Source of the DNA: JAEZKC01 sp046546375
GTDB taxonomy: Bacteria > Fibrobacterota > Chitinivibrionia > Chitinivibrionales > Chitinispirillaceae
Direction of reading: 5' to 3'
NCBI GenBank assembly: GCA_046546375.1
Contig: JBKGXV010000002.1
Location: 67,733 to 131,732 of the forward strand
DNA length: 64,000 bases
The translations under genes were made by a program, and so were the position numbers. Within the stretch, counting starts at the first letter, position 1. Every line of letters starts with the position of its first letter. Under the pieces are notes generated by a model. The model saw only the letters and a list, made by a program, of their open reading frames with translations, made no database searches and was not told the origin of the DNA. Below, one piece after another: positions 35,088-44,523 of the stretch.

Positions 35088-36242
35088 ATGCCTCGTGGCC
35101 GAATGCAGCAACAGGTCGGAAAAACGTTCCTCGCGTGTCTGTTGATTACAGGTACGGTTCAATCCCAGAATCTGATCAGCCAAATCGGATGGAAGGGTGC
35201 GGAACCGGGTATTATCTGGGGGGTCGTCTTTATTTTGAGTTTCAGTCTGGTGCTGCTTTCTTTATTATATGTGGGAAATCGTCGCAGGGCTCTCAGAGAC
35301 GAGGAGGAGCTTTCGATAAAACTGTTTTCCGAGGCATGCAATCGTGCTGATTTAAACGAACAGGAGATTCAGACTCTCAAAACGCTGCTCTCCTATGAGA
35401 AGGGGCTCAAACCTCATGTGATTTTCGAATTCATCGGAATTTATGAGAAATGTGTCGATGCCTACGTGGATTATCTTTTCGGTCTCGATCTCTCTCCCGA
35501 ACAATTTTTGGAAGAGGAGATCGTCCTGAAAAATCTTCGCAATAAAATGGGGTTCAATTTTCTTCCACCCGAACATCCTCTTATCTCCACACGCAACATA
35601 AGTGTTGGTCAGAAGGTTTCGATTTTCACTCAGAGCAGCAAAGTACCTTTGGCTCGAAACTGCACTGTTACTCTGATAAACGAAGGCGGTTTCACGGTGC
35701 AGGCTGAAGATGACCAGAAAAGCAAACTTCTAGTGAATGCTGGAACGGAGCTGCTGATTGCTTTCACAAGGCAGTGTGATGGAGTGTACAGTGTCGTGGT
35801 GAAAGTGAAAAGCTGTGAGATGGTTGGTAAGCTGGAATTCTTTCACACTCTTGATTTCTCCCGCAATCAGATGCGAAATCATGTCAGAATGGAGGTGAAC
35901 CTGCCTTTGCGGTTGAGGATAGTGGATTCGCCAGGTTCTGAGAGTGGAAAAGTCTCCTCTCAGAAATATACCTGCCGTATTGTGGAGGTAGGCGGAGGGG
36001 GATTGAGTTTTTTTCACAATGAGCCACTGAAACTGGGAGATGTACTTCTTCTTTCCCTTCAACTGCCAAACGGGATTGTAAGTGGAATCAGAGCAAAAGT
36101 GTTGAGGATTTCTTTTCTGGAAGGGAAGACCACTGAGCAGTATAAGCATTCTGTGCAGTTTCTGCATATCGATCCCAGGGACAGAGAACAGATAGTCCAT
36201 TTTATTTTTGAAAAGCAGCGTCAAGTGAATCAGATGAGATAA
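35088..36242 (+). CDS. Membrane-anchored PilZ domain protein
   Basis: The ATG at 35088 has AAAGGAG 9 nt upstream and gives a 384-residue protein. A signal-like hydrophobic segment (about 12-25) and a transmembrane helix (about 40-62) come first. A helical linker follows, then a YcgR-like N-terminal beta domain (ISVGQKVSIFTQ) and a PilZ domain (about 260-380). The c-di-GMP motif begins RNHVRMEVNLP (RxxxR); the second motif reads VEVGGGGLSF in place of the usual D/N-x-S-x-x-G, so binding may be altered. It lies upstream of the pilus genes and 18 kb or more from the diguanylate cyclase, and could link c-di-GMP to pilus activity. Confidence 0.8.
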   Translation: MPRGRMQQQVGKTFLACLLITGTVQSQNLISQIGWKGAEPGIIWGVVFILSFSLVLLSLLYVGNRRRALRDEEELSIKLFSEACNRADLNEQEIQTLKTLLSYEKGLKPHVIFEFIGIYEKCVDAYVDYLFGLDLSPEQFLEEEIVLKNLRNKMGFNFLPPEHPLISTRNISVGQKVSIFTQSSKVPLARNCTVTLINEGGFTVQAEDDQKSKLLVNAGTELLIAFTRQCDGVYSVVVKVKSCEMVGKLEFFHTLDFSRNQMRNHVRMEVNLPLRLRIVDSPGSESGKVSSQKYTCRIVEVGGGGLSFFHNEPLKLGDVLLLSLQLPNGIVSGIRAKVLRISFLEGKTTEQYKHSVQFLHIDPRDREQIVHFIFEKQRQVNQMR

Positions 36243-36287
36243 GGGTGACTGTTGGGAAGAAAAATTAAGGCTTTAGGTATTTCTGTC

Positions 36288-36317
36288 TTGAAATTCTGTG
36301 CACCTTTAAGTGATAAT
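36288..36317 (+). promoter_or_regulatory. Candidate sigma-70 promoter of the prepilin-like gene
   Basis: TTGAAA (36288-36293), 18 nt, GATAAT (36312-36317), 32 nt before the ATG at 36350. Confidence 0.5.
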
Positions 36318-36349
36318 AAAGATTCACAGTTCATGATAATGGAAAGTTT

Positions 36350-36775
36350 ATGAGCGGAAAAAAGATCAGATATATAGGAAACGTGAATGATTGTTCGGGA
36401 AAAGTGCTTCTTCGTGTGATTATCTGTTTAGTGACGCTGTTGGTAGTTGGCGTTTTTATAGCTGTTCTTTTGAGAACCTATGAGCAGCGGAATCTTGAAA
36501 ATCATCGCAAGGCCTTGACCATCTGTGAGTACGGGCTACTAAAAGCACTTCAGAAAATAGAGGATGAGCCATCCTGGAGAGATGGGTTTCAAAATAAAAC
36601 CTATATTGGCGGAGCTTATGAAGTGATTGTAGACTCCCAGGTCGAAAACGGTACTCTTCGTTTAAAACTGAAGTCAGTGGGAGAGATGGGTTCTGTTAAA
36701 AAAAACAAAGAATGCATTCTGCGTCTCAGGACTTCTGATGGCGATTCTTCTTGGGTCAGGGAAAGCATGATGTGA
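36350..36775 (+). CDS. PilX-like/prepilin-like membrane protein
   Basis: A 141-residue protein with a short polar N-terminus, one hydrophobic segment (about 21-42, LLRVIICLVTLLVVGVFIAVLL) and a soluble part that begins with an amphipathic helix containing CEYGLLKALQKIED. This is the layout of a minor prepilin or PilX-type protein. However, the N-terminus lacks a clear G-[F/M] cleavage site with Glu5, so it may be an unprocessed relative. It lies 130 bp before pilM in the same direction, and a separate promoter is visible for pilM. Confidence 0.5.
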   Translation: MSGKKIRYIGNVNDCSGKVLLRVIICLVTLLVVGVFIAVLLRTYEQRNLENHRKALTICEYGLLKALQKIEDEPSWRDGFQNKTYIGGAYEVIVDSQVENGTLRLKLKSVGEMGSVKKNKECILRLRTSDGDSSWVRESMM

Positions 36776-36803
36776 AAAACGCAGTTGTGGGGAAACGCAG
36801 TGT

Positions 36804-36833
36804 TTGACAAGCAGTTTACAGTAAATGTATTAT
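36804..36833 (+). promoter_or_regulatory. Sigma-70-type promoter of the pilMNOPQ operon
   Basis: TTGACA (36804-36809, consensus), 18 nt, TATTAT (36828-36833). Predicted start near 36840, 65 nt before pilM. Confidence 0.65.
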
Positions 36834-36904
36834 ATCTAATTATAAGTTCTGAAACGATCATTATTATGAGACAATTCAGCTCAAATTCAGCAGAGCGGGA
36901 TTAA

Positions 36905-37972
36905 ATGGAATTCCTGAAAAGATTACAGGGGCAGCAATCTACTGTCGGACTGGATATTGGCAACCATTCTTTGAAGCTTGTTAAGCTTCGTCATCAGAAA
37001 GATGGTTACTTTCTGGAAGCAACAGGTATAAAGGAACTGCCCAAAGGGACCATCGAGGGTAGTGAAATCAAAAAGAAGGACGTGCTGACAGACGCCATCA
37101 CGCATTTGGTGAATCAGTGTGATCCCTCTATTGTGGAAGTGGTTTTGTCGATGAGTGGTCATGGGATCATATCGGATAAGATCACCTTTAAAATCGATCC
37201 CAATGAGAACGCAGAAGAGTTGATCCTGTGGGAGGCGGGGCAGAGAAGTCCGTTTGATGTGGATGATATTACTCTTGATTATAAGATTCTGCGCAGATTC
37301 CCCGATTCAAATGAAACAGAAGTTCTTCTGGTTGCTGCCAAAAATCAGATAATGCAGGGATATATAGACCTGCTTTACGATGCCGGGCTCAAACCGATTA
37401 TTGTGGATGTGGATGCCTTCGCGATCACCAACTGCTACGCTCTGGAGTGTTCGGATCTTCCGGATATGGGAACAGTGGCGTTGCTCAATGTCGGTCACGA
37501 TCTTACCAATGTGACATTCATAAAAGACGGGATTTATCACTCCACCAGGGACATCTCCACTGCCGGTCAGTTCTTCAACCGTACTTTGCAGCGAAATATG
37601 GGATTGAGCAGCGAAGAGGCTCTTCAGGCTATCAAGGGAAAGACAACTACCGATCTTGATATGAATCTGCTGAGGCAGAGTGTTGAATATGCCGCAGAGG
37701 AGCTTTCATCCGGTATTGATCTGGCATTTTCCTATTACAAATCTTCGGAAAAAAGTGATTCCATTGATAAAATCGTTCTCTCCGGAGGCGGAGCATATAT
37801 TCCCAGTCTTGTACAGTTTCTTGAGAATCGCCACCAGACAAAAGTGCAGATCTCCAATCCTCTGTCCTGTGTCGAGTACGATCAGAACCTTTTCGGAAAC
37901 ATCGATGTCCAGAGCATCTCTGCTCTTCTAACTGTGGCTATAGGGCTGGCCTTGCGGAAAGTGGAGGAATGA
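36905..37972 (+). CDS. pilM: Type IV pilus assembly protein PilM
   Basis: A 355-residue cytoplasmic actin-like ATPase fold protein of the pilus inner-membrane platform. The N-terminus QQSTVGLDIGNHSLKLVKL and the phosphate loops (ALLNVGHDLTNVTFI, IVLSGGGAYIPSLVQFLE) are typical. It binds the N-terminal tail of PilN. Overlaps pilN by 4 nt. First gene of the operon, with its own promoter. Confidence 0.93.
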   Translation: MEFLKRLQGQQSTVGLDIGNHSLKLVKLRHQKDGYFLEATGIKELPKGTIEGSEIKKKDVLTDAITHLVNQCDPSIVEVVLSMSGHGIISDKITFKIDPNENAEELILWEAGQRSPFDVDDITLDYKILRRFPDSNETEVLLVAAKNQIMQGYIDLLYDAGLKPIIVDVDAFAITNCYALECSDLPDMGTVALLNVGHDLTNVTFIKDGIYHSTRDISTAGQFFNRTLQRNMGLSSEEALQAIKGKTTTDLDMNLLRQSVEYAAEELSSGIDLAFSYYKSSEKSDSIDKIVLSGGGAYIPSLVQFLENRHQTKVQISNPLSCVEYDQNLFGNIDVQSISALLTVAIGLALRKVEE

Positions 37973-38580
37973 TGATCGAAAAAATTGAGATAAATCTTCT
38001 TCCAGCCGAGTACCGTGTCCATAAAAGGAAAATCAAACTTTCCCGGGCGGTCGTTTATCCAGTGCTGGGATTATTGGTTCTGGGTGTTTCTGCTGCACTT
38101 TTTAGCATTTATCTGCAGAACAAGGTCGATGTATATGAAGGAGAGATAGAAAATCTCAACAGGGAAATAAAGAGAAACAGTCATATTCAGACCGAAATTA
38201 ATAAACTTCGCCAGGACAAAAACATAATCGATGAAAAGATTCTGGCTTTGGAAAGAATAAATATCAATCGTGAGAAGTGGGTTCGGCTTCTTGAGGTAAT
38301 GTCCAACAGTCTGCCTTCCTACTCCTGGTTGATTTCTGTAAAGGAAGAGCTGGGCCCTCCATCTGTTCTGAAAATGGAGGGAAGAACCTATTCCTTTCCC
38401 GAAGTCGCTCACTATATGACCAAGTTGAAAAACAATGAATACATCTCGGATGTGGAATTGTCGGATATAGAGCAGGTAAGCGGTCAGGGAAGACGGGTCT
38501 ACCGCTTTACGATCTCCTGCACCGTGAATCCGGATGTCAATTTGGATGTACCTTCGCAGGAAGGCTCTAACGATGGCTAA
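37969..38580 (+). CDS. pilN: Type IV pilus assembly protein PilN
   Basis: A 203-residue bitopic protein. The N-terminal IEINLLPAEYR motif is the PilM-docking tail (I-N-L-L-P). A transmembrane helix follows (about 26-47), then a coiled coil (about 50-90, ENLNREIKRNSHIQTEINKLRQDKN) and a ferredoxin-like periplasmic domain that pairs with PilO. ATG start overlapping pilM; the end overlaps pilO by 8 nt. Confidence 0.92.
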   Translation: MMIEKIEINLLPAEYRVHKRKIKLSRAVVYPVLGLLVLGVSAALFSIYLQNKVDVYEGEIENLNREIKRNSHIQTEINKLRQDKNIIDEKILALERININREKWVRLLEVMSNSLPSYSWLISVKEELGPPSVLKMEGRTYSFPEVAHYMTKLKNNEYISDVELSDIEQVSGQGRRVYRFTISCTVNPDVNLDVPSQEGSNDG

Positions 38581-39166
38581 CTCCAAAATGAATTTTCGGA
38601 ATCCCAATGTCCGCAATCCGCTCATTATTGTATTCATAGCGGCACTTATTGGGTATTTATGGTATGAGCAGTTTCTCAAACCCACTTTGGCGGATCTGGA
38701 CAGTCTTGTCACAAAAAAAGAAGCGAAAGAAACTGAACTGAGGACCATAAATGCGCTCAAACCACAACTCACCAGGCTCAGAGATGAAATGGTTGTAGCT
38801 TCTGCAAAGCTTGATTCACTCAAGGACATCTTTCCTGATCAGAAAGAGGTGCCGAGATTGATCAGGAGAATGACAAGTGTTACAAAAAAAAGCGACATCG
38901 TGGCCACCCGTTTTCATCCTCTGCCTGATGTGCAAAAAGAATACTATGTTGAGAATAAGTACAATGTGGCGGTTGCGGGCGATTATCACAATCTGGGAGA
39001 GTTTTTCTCCTATCTGGCGAATTTCCAGCTGATTATCAATCTCAGTTCGGTAACCATTTCCGCCAATCCGAGTTATTCCCAAGAGAGAGACAAGGATCCC
39101 AACGAACCTTTTCTCCCCTCGATTATAGCAACATTTGAAATGACCACATTTTCATCGAGACGCTGA
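38573..39166 (+). CDS. pilO: Type IV pilus assembly protein PilO
   Basis: A 197-residue inner-membrane protein from the ATG at 38573. One transmembrane helix (about 16-32, PLIIVFIAALIGYLWYEQF), a coiled coil (about 45-85) and a periplasmic domain (about 95-197) match PilO. It forms the PilN-PilO dimer linking cytoplasmic PilM with PilP and the secretin. Overlaps pilN by 8 nt, and the next gene by one base. Confidence 0.88.
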   Translation: MANSKMNFRNPNVRNPLIIVFIAALIGYLWYEQFLKPTLADLDSLVTKKEAKETELRTINALKPQLTRLRDEMVVASAKLDSLKDIFPDQKEVPRLIRRMTSVTKKSDIVATRFHPLPDVQKEYYVENKYNVAVAGDYHNLGEFFSYLANFQLIINLSSVTISANPSYSQERDKDPNEPFLPSIIATFEMTTFSSRR

Positions 39167-40917
39167 TGTACATGAAAAGAGACAAACAACATACTGAAAT
39201 ACACCGACTCTGCAGAATGCTGCTGCTTATATTGTGCACATCTGCTGTGTCTTACAGTGCTGTCACCAAAATAACAGATTTTGAGTTCAAAGCAGAACAG
39301 CGTGGCCTGGTACTTATTGTGACCGGTGATGGCGCGGTGAGAGCTGACGTTTCCGAAGAAAAGAAAAACGGCGGCAAGTATACCGGGTTGAATGTCAGTA
39401 TTAAGGGTGCTGAATCCGCATTGGGAGCAAATTCATTCAAAGGTCCGGAAAAACTTCCGGTTAAAACAGTATCAGTAAAGAAGAAAGGAGACGCTGTTGA
39501 GCTGTCAATCGAGATGGACTCTCCTGTGAGTGGTCCGGTTCAGGTTCGAAGCGGTGGGAATCAGTTGAAAATCATGCTTACCAAGGATGCACAGCCCCGC
39601 TTGAGCTGGAAGGCTTCAGAGGTTAAGGTTGAGCAGGTTGCTGAAAAAAAATCTGCTTCTACCGGAAAAAATGAAATAAGCGCACCTGCTAAAAAATCCC
39701 AGAAAGCGCAAATCACTTCAGATGATAAAAAAGATGAAGATTCTCAGGTAGTGAATGTGACTATCCCCTCTGAGGCCGAAGCAGAATTGCAGAATATGCG
39801 TGTTATCCAGCGGGATCGTACTGCCGCGTTGTATTTTGATTTTTCCTCTGCTCCTATTGTACAGTTTAAAAACCAGGGCCGCTCAATTGACATAACCTTT
39901 ATCAATGCCACCCGCTCCATGAAAAAGTCCGTTTTCACAATTCCCGGTAACACGGTATTCCGTTCAGTAAAATTCAGCAATAAGAAGAACAAAGATGGCC
40001 GGAGGGAAATTAGTGCAGAAGTGAAACTCCGGGGTTCTCTGTCCGGAAATCCTTTCGGAAGCAAGCAGGGTAAAGAGTATGCGGTCTATATTCCAACCCA
40101 AGACAGCGCCAGAGTTTTTTTGTGGAGTGCAGACAAAGGTGAACGGGCTTCACACTCTTTTGCGCGGATAGGTTCTGAACCTCTCGACTTAAAGCAAATG
40201 AAAAAAAGGGCCACCCGGGATACTGAACGTTCTCTGAATAAAACGGATCTTTTTCCTCTGAAGGAAGAAACGGTATCAAAAGACGAAGAGTCAAAAGTTG
40301 TATCTTCTGATAAGAATACAGAGAAGAAAAAAGTTCAGGACTCAAAGGCTTCCGAACCGGCCCAGAAGTCTGCTCAGAAGAAACCTTCAGCTATGCAGAC
40401 CAGTATACCATCTTCCAGGAAACCACCTGAAAAGGCCAAAAAACCGCCGGAAAGCACAGTACCTGAAAAGAAAAAGGCTGACAAACCTGATCCGTCGATA
40501 ACTATCGAGGTCCCGTCGGGTAAACGGGATGTCGAACTTGAAAAAAATAAATCCGCATCTGAAGGCAAGGAAGTTGTGAAGAAATCGCCTGAAGGGGAGA
40601 TGGTCAAGTACCGTATATACGGTCGAGATCCTTTTGTCCCTCTTCAGAAGGATACCAGCGGCTCGGAGCTGCCTGATGTTGAGTCCCTGGCACTGGTAGG
40701 TGTTCTGGAGGATTCTCAAGAGAGAATCGCACTTCTGGAGGACGCTTCCGATCATAACCGCGCGTACGCATTGAGAAAAAACGATAGAGTTGAAAGTGGA
40801 AGAGTGTTGCGGATTTACAGAGATAAAGTAGTGTTTTTGATCAGAGATTTTAATGTTTCACGTTCTTATACGCTGAGCCTCACCAAACCAGATGCCAGCA
40901 AAGCGAGGGATAGATGA
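39166..40917 (+). CDS. AMIN-domain/PilP-like pilus assembly fusion
   Basis: A 583-residue protein at the pilP position. Signal peptide (LLLILCTSAVSYS) then an AMIN domain (about 35-140, KITDFEFKAEQRGLVLIV), a second AMIN-like region (about 200-315), a low-complexity Lys/Pro/Ser/Glu linker (about 340-485), and a PilP-like C-terminal domain (about 490-578) recognised by YRIYGRDPFVPL and LALVGVLEDSQERIALLED. In most systems AMIN domains sit at the N-terminus of PilQ and PilP is a short lipoprotein. Here AMIN modules have been placed on PilP, probably so that it both binds peptidoglycan and docks the secretin. Overlaps pilQ by 4 nt. Confidence 0.78.
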   Translation: MYMKRDKQHTEIHRLCRMLLLILCTSAVSYSAVTKITDFEFKAEQRGLVLIVTGDGAVRADVSEEKKNGGKYTGLNVSIKGAESALGANSFKGPEKLPVKTVSVKKKGDAVELSIEMDSPVSGPVQVRSGGNQLKIMLTKDAQPRLSWKASEVKVEQVAEKKSASTGKNEISAPAKKSQKAQITSDDKKDEDSQVVNVTIPSEAEAELQNMRVIQRDRTAALYFDFSSAPIVQFKNQGRSIDITFINATRSMKKSVFTIPGNTVFRSVKFSNKKNKDGRREISAEVKLRGSLSGNPFGSKQGKEYAVYIPTQDSARVFLWSADKGERASHSFARIGSEPLDLKQMKKRATRDTERSLNKTDLFPLKEETVSKDEESKVVSSDKNTEKKKVQDSKASEPAQKSAQKKPSAMQTSIPSSRKPPEKAKKPPESTVPEKKKADKPDPSITIEVPSGKRDVELEKNKSASEGKEVVKKSPEGEMVKYRIYGRDPFVPLQKDTSGSELPDVESLALVGVLEDSQERIALLEDASDHNRAYALRKNDRVESGRVLRIYRDKVVFLIRDFNVSRSYTLSLTKPDASKARDR

Positions 40918-42188
40918 TGAAGATAAGGGCATTTCTGCTCATCCCTGTTGTTCTTTTAGCTGTTTCTGTCAGCTATTCGCAGTCCAGTGATTCCGGTACG
41001 ACTCAAGAGCAGTTCGATACCAGTGGAGACAAGGTCATCGATTTTTTCGAAGTGCATTCTGCTGATATGAAGTCTGTTCTGAGACAGCTCAGTGCATATA
41101 GCGGTGTGGACATAGTGGCTGCTGAAGATGTTGAGGCTACAGTGTCTATGTCGGTGACCAACAAGTCCTGGCGCGAGATACTCTCCATACTCTGCCGAAT
41201 GCATGATCTTTCCGCTGTGGAGGAGGCAAACTATGTATACGTGGTGAGTGGCGGAGGGGGCTTTCGCAGTGTAGGTGATACCGGTGAGGCAGGACCGGCA
41301 GCAGGCGTCTCCAGTGGTGGCAGTTCGCTGGCAAGAGAAATTATCAAGCTGCAATTTACCACAGCTGATGAGATAAAAGGAGCTGTTGAAGGTCTTCTTT
41401 CCTCCAAGGGAAAACTAACTGTTGTAAAGCATACCAACGCTCTTATTGTTTTTGATAAACAGGAGAATATAAGTCAGATCCGTGAGACTATAGAACAGAT
41501 AGATGTTCAGACGTCCCAGATTTCCATTTCCTGTAAAATCATAGAGGTCAGTTCGGGGGTGTTGCAGAAAATGGGAACTCATTGGGGATTCATGGATCAG
41601 GAAGCAAATGTGACTGCTGATCAGCTTTCAGAAAACGACATTCTGGGCGATGCTATAAACCGAGTTACTTACGGAGTTCTGAGTCCCGAAAAGCTTAGTG
41701 TGGCGATGGAGTATCTGTTTGAGGACAACAAGGCTGAAGTAGTGGCCCAGCCGCAGATCACGACTCTGGACAACAAGGAAGCAAATATTTTCATGGGTCA
41801 GCAGATACCGATCAATACCAAGGATGAGGCCGGGAATGTTGTTACTCAGATGGTGAATGCCGGAACTGAGCTGACAGTGACACCTTATCTTTCCGGGGAG
41901 GGAAAAATCAAGCTTACCCTCAATCCCAAAAAGGAATCATATACACTGTCTCAAGGCACGCCCATCATAAACGAGCAGAGTGCTACTACCAATGTGATGG
42001 TGAACAATGGAGAGACGGTGGTGATCGCCGGTCTCACCTCAAATGAAGAACGGACAACCGAAGGTGGAATACCCATTCTCAAAGATATTCCACTTATTGG
42101 AAATCTGTTCAAGAGGTCTCAGAAAACACTGGATAAAAGTGATCTTATCATTTTTGTCACTCCCCACATAATTCATTCTGAAATGTAA
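40914..42188 (+). CDS. pilQ: Type IV pilus secretin PilQ
   Basis: A 424-residue outer-membrane secretin, short for PilQ. Signal peptide (LLIPVVLLAVSVSYS), then one STN-like domain (about 42-105, VLRQLSAYSGVDIVAAEDVEA) and one secretin N domain (about 145-190, IIKLQFTTADEIKGAVEGLLS), followed by the secretin core with VVAQPQITTLDNKEANIFMG and the late GGIPILKDIPLIGNLF. It lacks AMIN domains, which are on the upstream protein. Last gene of the operon, ended by a terminator. Confidence 0.92.
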   Translation: MMKIRAFLLIPVVLLAVSVSYSQSSDSGTTQEQFDTSGDKVIDFFEVHSADMKSVLRQLSAYSGVDIVAAEDVEATVSMSVTNKSWREILSILCRMHDLSAVEEANYVYVVSGGGGFRSVGDTGEAGPAAGVSSGGSSLAREIIKLQFTTADEIKGAVEGLLSSKGKLTVVKHTNALIVFDKQENISQIRETIEQIDVQTSQISISCKIIEVSSGVLQKMGTHWGFMDQEANVTADQLSENDILGDAINRVTYGVLSPEKLSVAMEYLFEDNKAEVVAQPQITTLDNKEANIFMGQQIPINTKDEAGNVVTQMVNAGTELTVTPYLSGEGKIKLTLNPKKESYTLSQGTPIINEQSATTNVMVNNGETVVIAGLTSNEERTTEGGIPILKDIPLIGNLFKRSQKTLDKSDLIIFVTPHIIHSEM

Positions 42189-42216
42189 ATCTGCTTCCAA
42201 TTCCTGAAAATGTCTG

Positions 42217-42251
42217 CGGCCCCTGGAACGGGGCCGTTTTCTTTTTCACCC
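42217..42251 (+). terminator. Terminator of the pil operon
   Basis: CGGCCCC (42217-42223) and GGGGCCG (42230-42236), then TTTTCTTTTTC. Confidence 0.88.
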
Positions 42252-42309
42252 AAATTCAATGCCTTAGAGTGCTGGAGCATTTCCCGCTCACCTTTTCTTT
42301 CCTTAGAAA

Positions 42310-42338
42310 TTGACTCGACCCCGTATATATTGTATGTT
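42310..42338 (+). promoter_or_regulatory. Candidate promoter of nrdD-nrdG
   Basis: TTGACT (42310-42315), 17 nt, TATGTT (42333-42338), with AT-rich GTATATATTG in the spacer that could host a regulator such as NrdR. The NrdR consensus is not clearly met. Leader about 70 nt. Confidence 0.5.
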
Positions 42339-42411
42339 CTAAGCGTTAATGTAGCACCTATTGTGGTCTAATTGCATCTCACATACTTAAAGATTTCCGG
42401 GGGCGTTTTTA

Positions 42412-44523
42412 ATGATTTCAACTATTCGCAAGCGTGATGGAAAGTTGGTGCCGTATGATAATTTCAAGATCGCGAATGCGGTTTTCAAAGCAGCTGAAGC
42501 AGTTGGGGGGAAGGATTTCGGTCTTGCTCTTCATCTGGCAAAACATATCGAAACAGCCATCGACAACAAGTTTCATTCCAATTCCATCCCTGCGGTTGAA
42601 GAGATCCAGGATTTAGTTGAAAAAGTCCTCATCGAACAGGGACACGCCCGGGTTGCAAAAGCGTTTATTCTGTATCGCGAGCAGCACAGGCGGATTCGTA
42701 CCACCAATGACCTTCTGCTCGATATCGCCAATACCATGGATGGATATCTCAAACAGGAGGATTGGCGTGTTAACGAAAATTCGAATGTAAACTATTCTCT
42801 GGGCGGGCTGATCCTTCACAATAGTGGTGCGATCACGGCCAATTACTGGCTTGAAAACATCTACGGACGTGATATCTCCAATGCCCACAGAAACGGTGAT
42901 ATTCATCTTCATGATCTCAGCATGTTCTCCGGATACTGCGCGGGCTGGTCTCTGCGTCAGCTGATTTCCGAAGGGCTGGGCGGTGTGAAAGGGAAGATTT
43001 CCTCCCACCCTCCCAAACACCTCTCCACTCTCATTCAGCAGATGGTGAATTTTCTGGGCATACTACAGAACGAATGGGCCGGTGCCCAGGCGTTTTCCTC
43101 ATTCGATACCTATCTTGCTCCGTTTGTCAGAGTTGATAAACTGTCCTACAAGGATGTAAAACAGCATATACAGTCATTCATTTTCGGAGTCAACACACCT
43201 TCCCGCTGGGGATCTCAGGCCCCCTTTACCAATATTACTCTGGACTGGGTTGTTCCCGAAGATCTTGAAGATCAGCCCGCGATAGTGGGAGGACAACCGC
43301 TTGAAGAGACATACGGGGATTTCCAGCCGGAGATGGATCTGATCAATAAGGCTTTTCTTGAGGTGCTTATAGAGGGAGATGCTGACGGGCGGGGGTTCTC
43401 TTATCCCATTCCCACTTACAATATCACCAAGAATTTCAACTGGGACAGTGAGAATGCGCAGCTTCTTTTCAAGATGACCGGAAAGTACGGCACTCCCTAC
43501 TTTCAGAACTTTGTGAATTCCACACTGAATCCGGGCGATGTCCGTTCGATGTGCTGCAGACTTCAGTTGGATAAAAGGGAGCTGCGAAACCGTGGCGGAG
43601 GACTTTTCGGAGCGGATGAGTTCACCGGATCGATAGGTGTGGTCACAATCAATCTGCCAAGAATCGGTTTCTTTTCAACTACAAAAGATGATTTCTACAG
43701 CCAGCTCAATCATTTCATGGATGTTGCGCGGGATTCACTTGAGATCAAACGCAAGGTCATAACCAAGCTGATGGATCAGGGGCTTTTCCCGTACACTCAG
43801 CGTTATCTGCGCCACTGGAACAATCACTTCTCCACAATCGGTCTGATAGGAATGAATGAGGCGGCACTTAATTTTATGGGCAAGAATCTTACCGATCCTG
43901 AGGCCCGGGAGTTTGCAATGGAAGTGCTGCAGCATATGCGCAATCGGCTGATTTCATATCAGGAAGAAACCGGTCACCTTTATAACCTTGAAGCGACTCC
44001 CGGAGAGGGTACATCCTACAGACTTGCCAAACTGGATAAAAGCAAATTTTCACGAATGATTATTCCGGGTGAAGATAATCCCTATTACACCAATTCAACT
44101 CAGCTTCCGGTTGATGCTACAGATGATATTTTTGAAGCACTTGAAATGCAGAACGGCATTCAGAAACAGTATACCGGCGGAACCGTGTTTCACGCCTATA
44201 TCGGAGAATCCATTGATGATGTGGAAACCTGCAAGCAGCTGATGAAGAAAATCGCCCACAAATACGAAATACCGTATTTCACCCTTTCGCCGATATTCTC
44301 TATCTGCAAGCTTCACGGTTACATTAGAGGCAAGCATTTCTCCTGTCCAAATTGTTCGGAGGAAACAGAAGTGTATTCCCGTATAGTAGGTTACTATCGT
44401 CCGGTACAGAACTGGAATCCGGGCAAGAAGGCTGAATTCACCGACAGAACCGTATTTAGTTCATCAAAAGCCACAACGCACAATGCAGAGCAGAAAGTTC
44501 AAGAAGAAGTGTATGCTGGATAA
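42412..44523 (+). CDS. nrdD: Anaerobic ribonucleoside-triphosphate reductase
   Basis: A 703-residue class III ribonucleotide reductase for anaerobic dNTP synthesis. An ATP-cone allosteric domain is at the N-terminus (STIRKRDGKLVPYDNFKIANAVFKAAE). The glycyl radical site is Gly660 in SRIVGYYRPVQNWN, and the zinc-site Cys pair CPNC is at 645 and 648, with CKLHGY upstream. The stop overlaps the activase gene by 11 nt, so expression is coupled. It shows that the organism can grow without oxygen. Confidence 0.96.
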   Translation: MISTIRKRDGKLVPYDNFKIANAVFKAAEAVGGKDFGLALHLAKHIETAIDNKFHSNSIPAVEEIQDLVEKVLIEQGHARVAKAFILYREQHRRIRTTNDLLLDIANTMDGYLKQEDWRVNENSNVNYSLGGLILHNSGAITANYWLENIYGRDISNAHRNGDIHLHDLSMFSGYCAGWSLRQLISEGLGGVKGKISSHPPKHLSTLIQQMVNFLGILQNEWAGAQAFSSFDTYLAPFVRVDKLSYKDVKQHIQSFIFGVNTPSRWGSQAPFTNITLDWVVPEDLEDQPAIVGGQPLEETYGDFQPEMDLINKAFLEVLIEGDADGRGFSYPIPTYNITKNFNWDSENAQLLFKMTGKYGTPYFQNFVNSTLNPGDVRSMCCRLQLDKRELRNRGGGLFGADEFTGSIGVVTINLPRIGFFSTTKDDFYSQLNHFMDVARDSLEIKRKVITKLMDQGLFPYTQRYLRHWNNHFSTIGLIGMNEAALNFMGKNLTDPEAREFAMEVLQHMRNRLISYQEETGHLYNLEATPGEGTSYRLAKLDKSKFSRMIIPGEDNPYYTNSTQLPVDATDDIFEALEMQNGIQKQYTGGTVFHAYIGESIDDVETCKQLMKKIAHKYEIPYFTLSPIFSICKLHGYIRGKHFSCPNCSEETEVYSRIVGYYRPVQNWNPGKKAEFTDRTVFSSSKATTHNAEQKVQEEVYAG

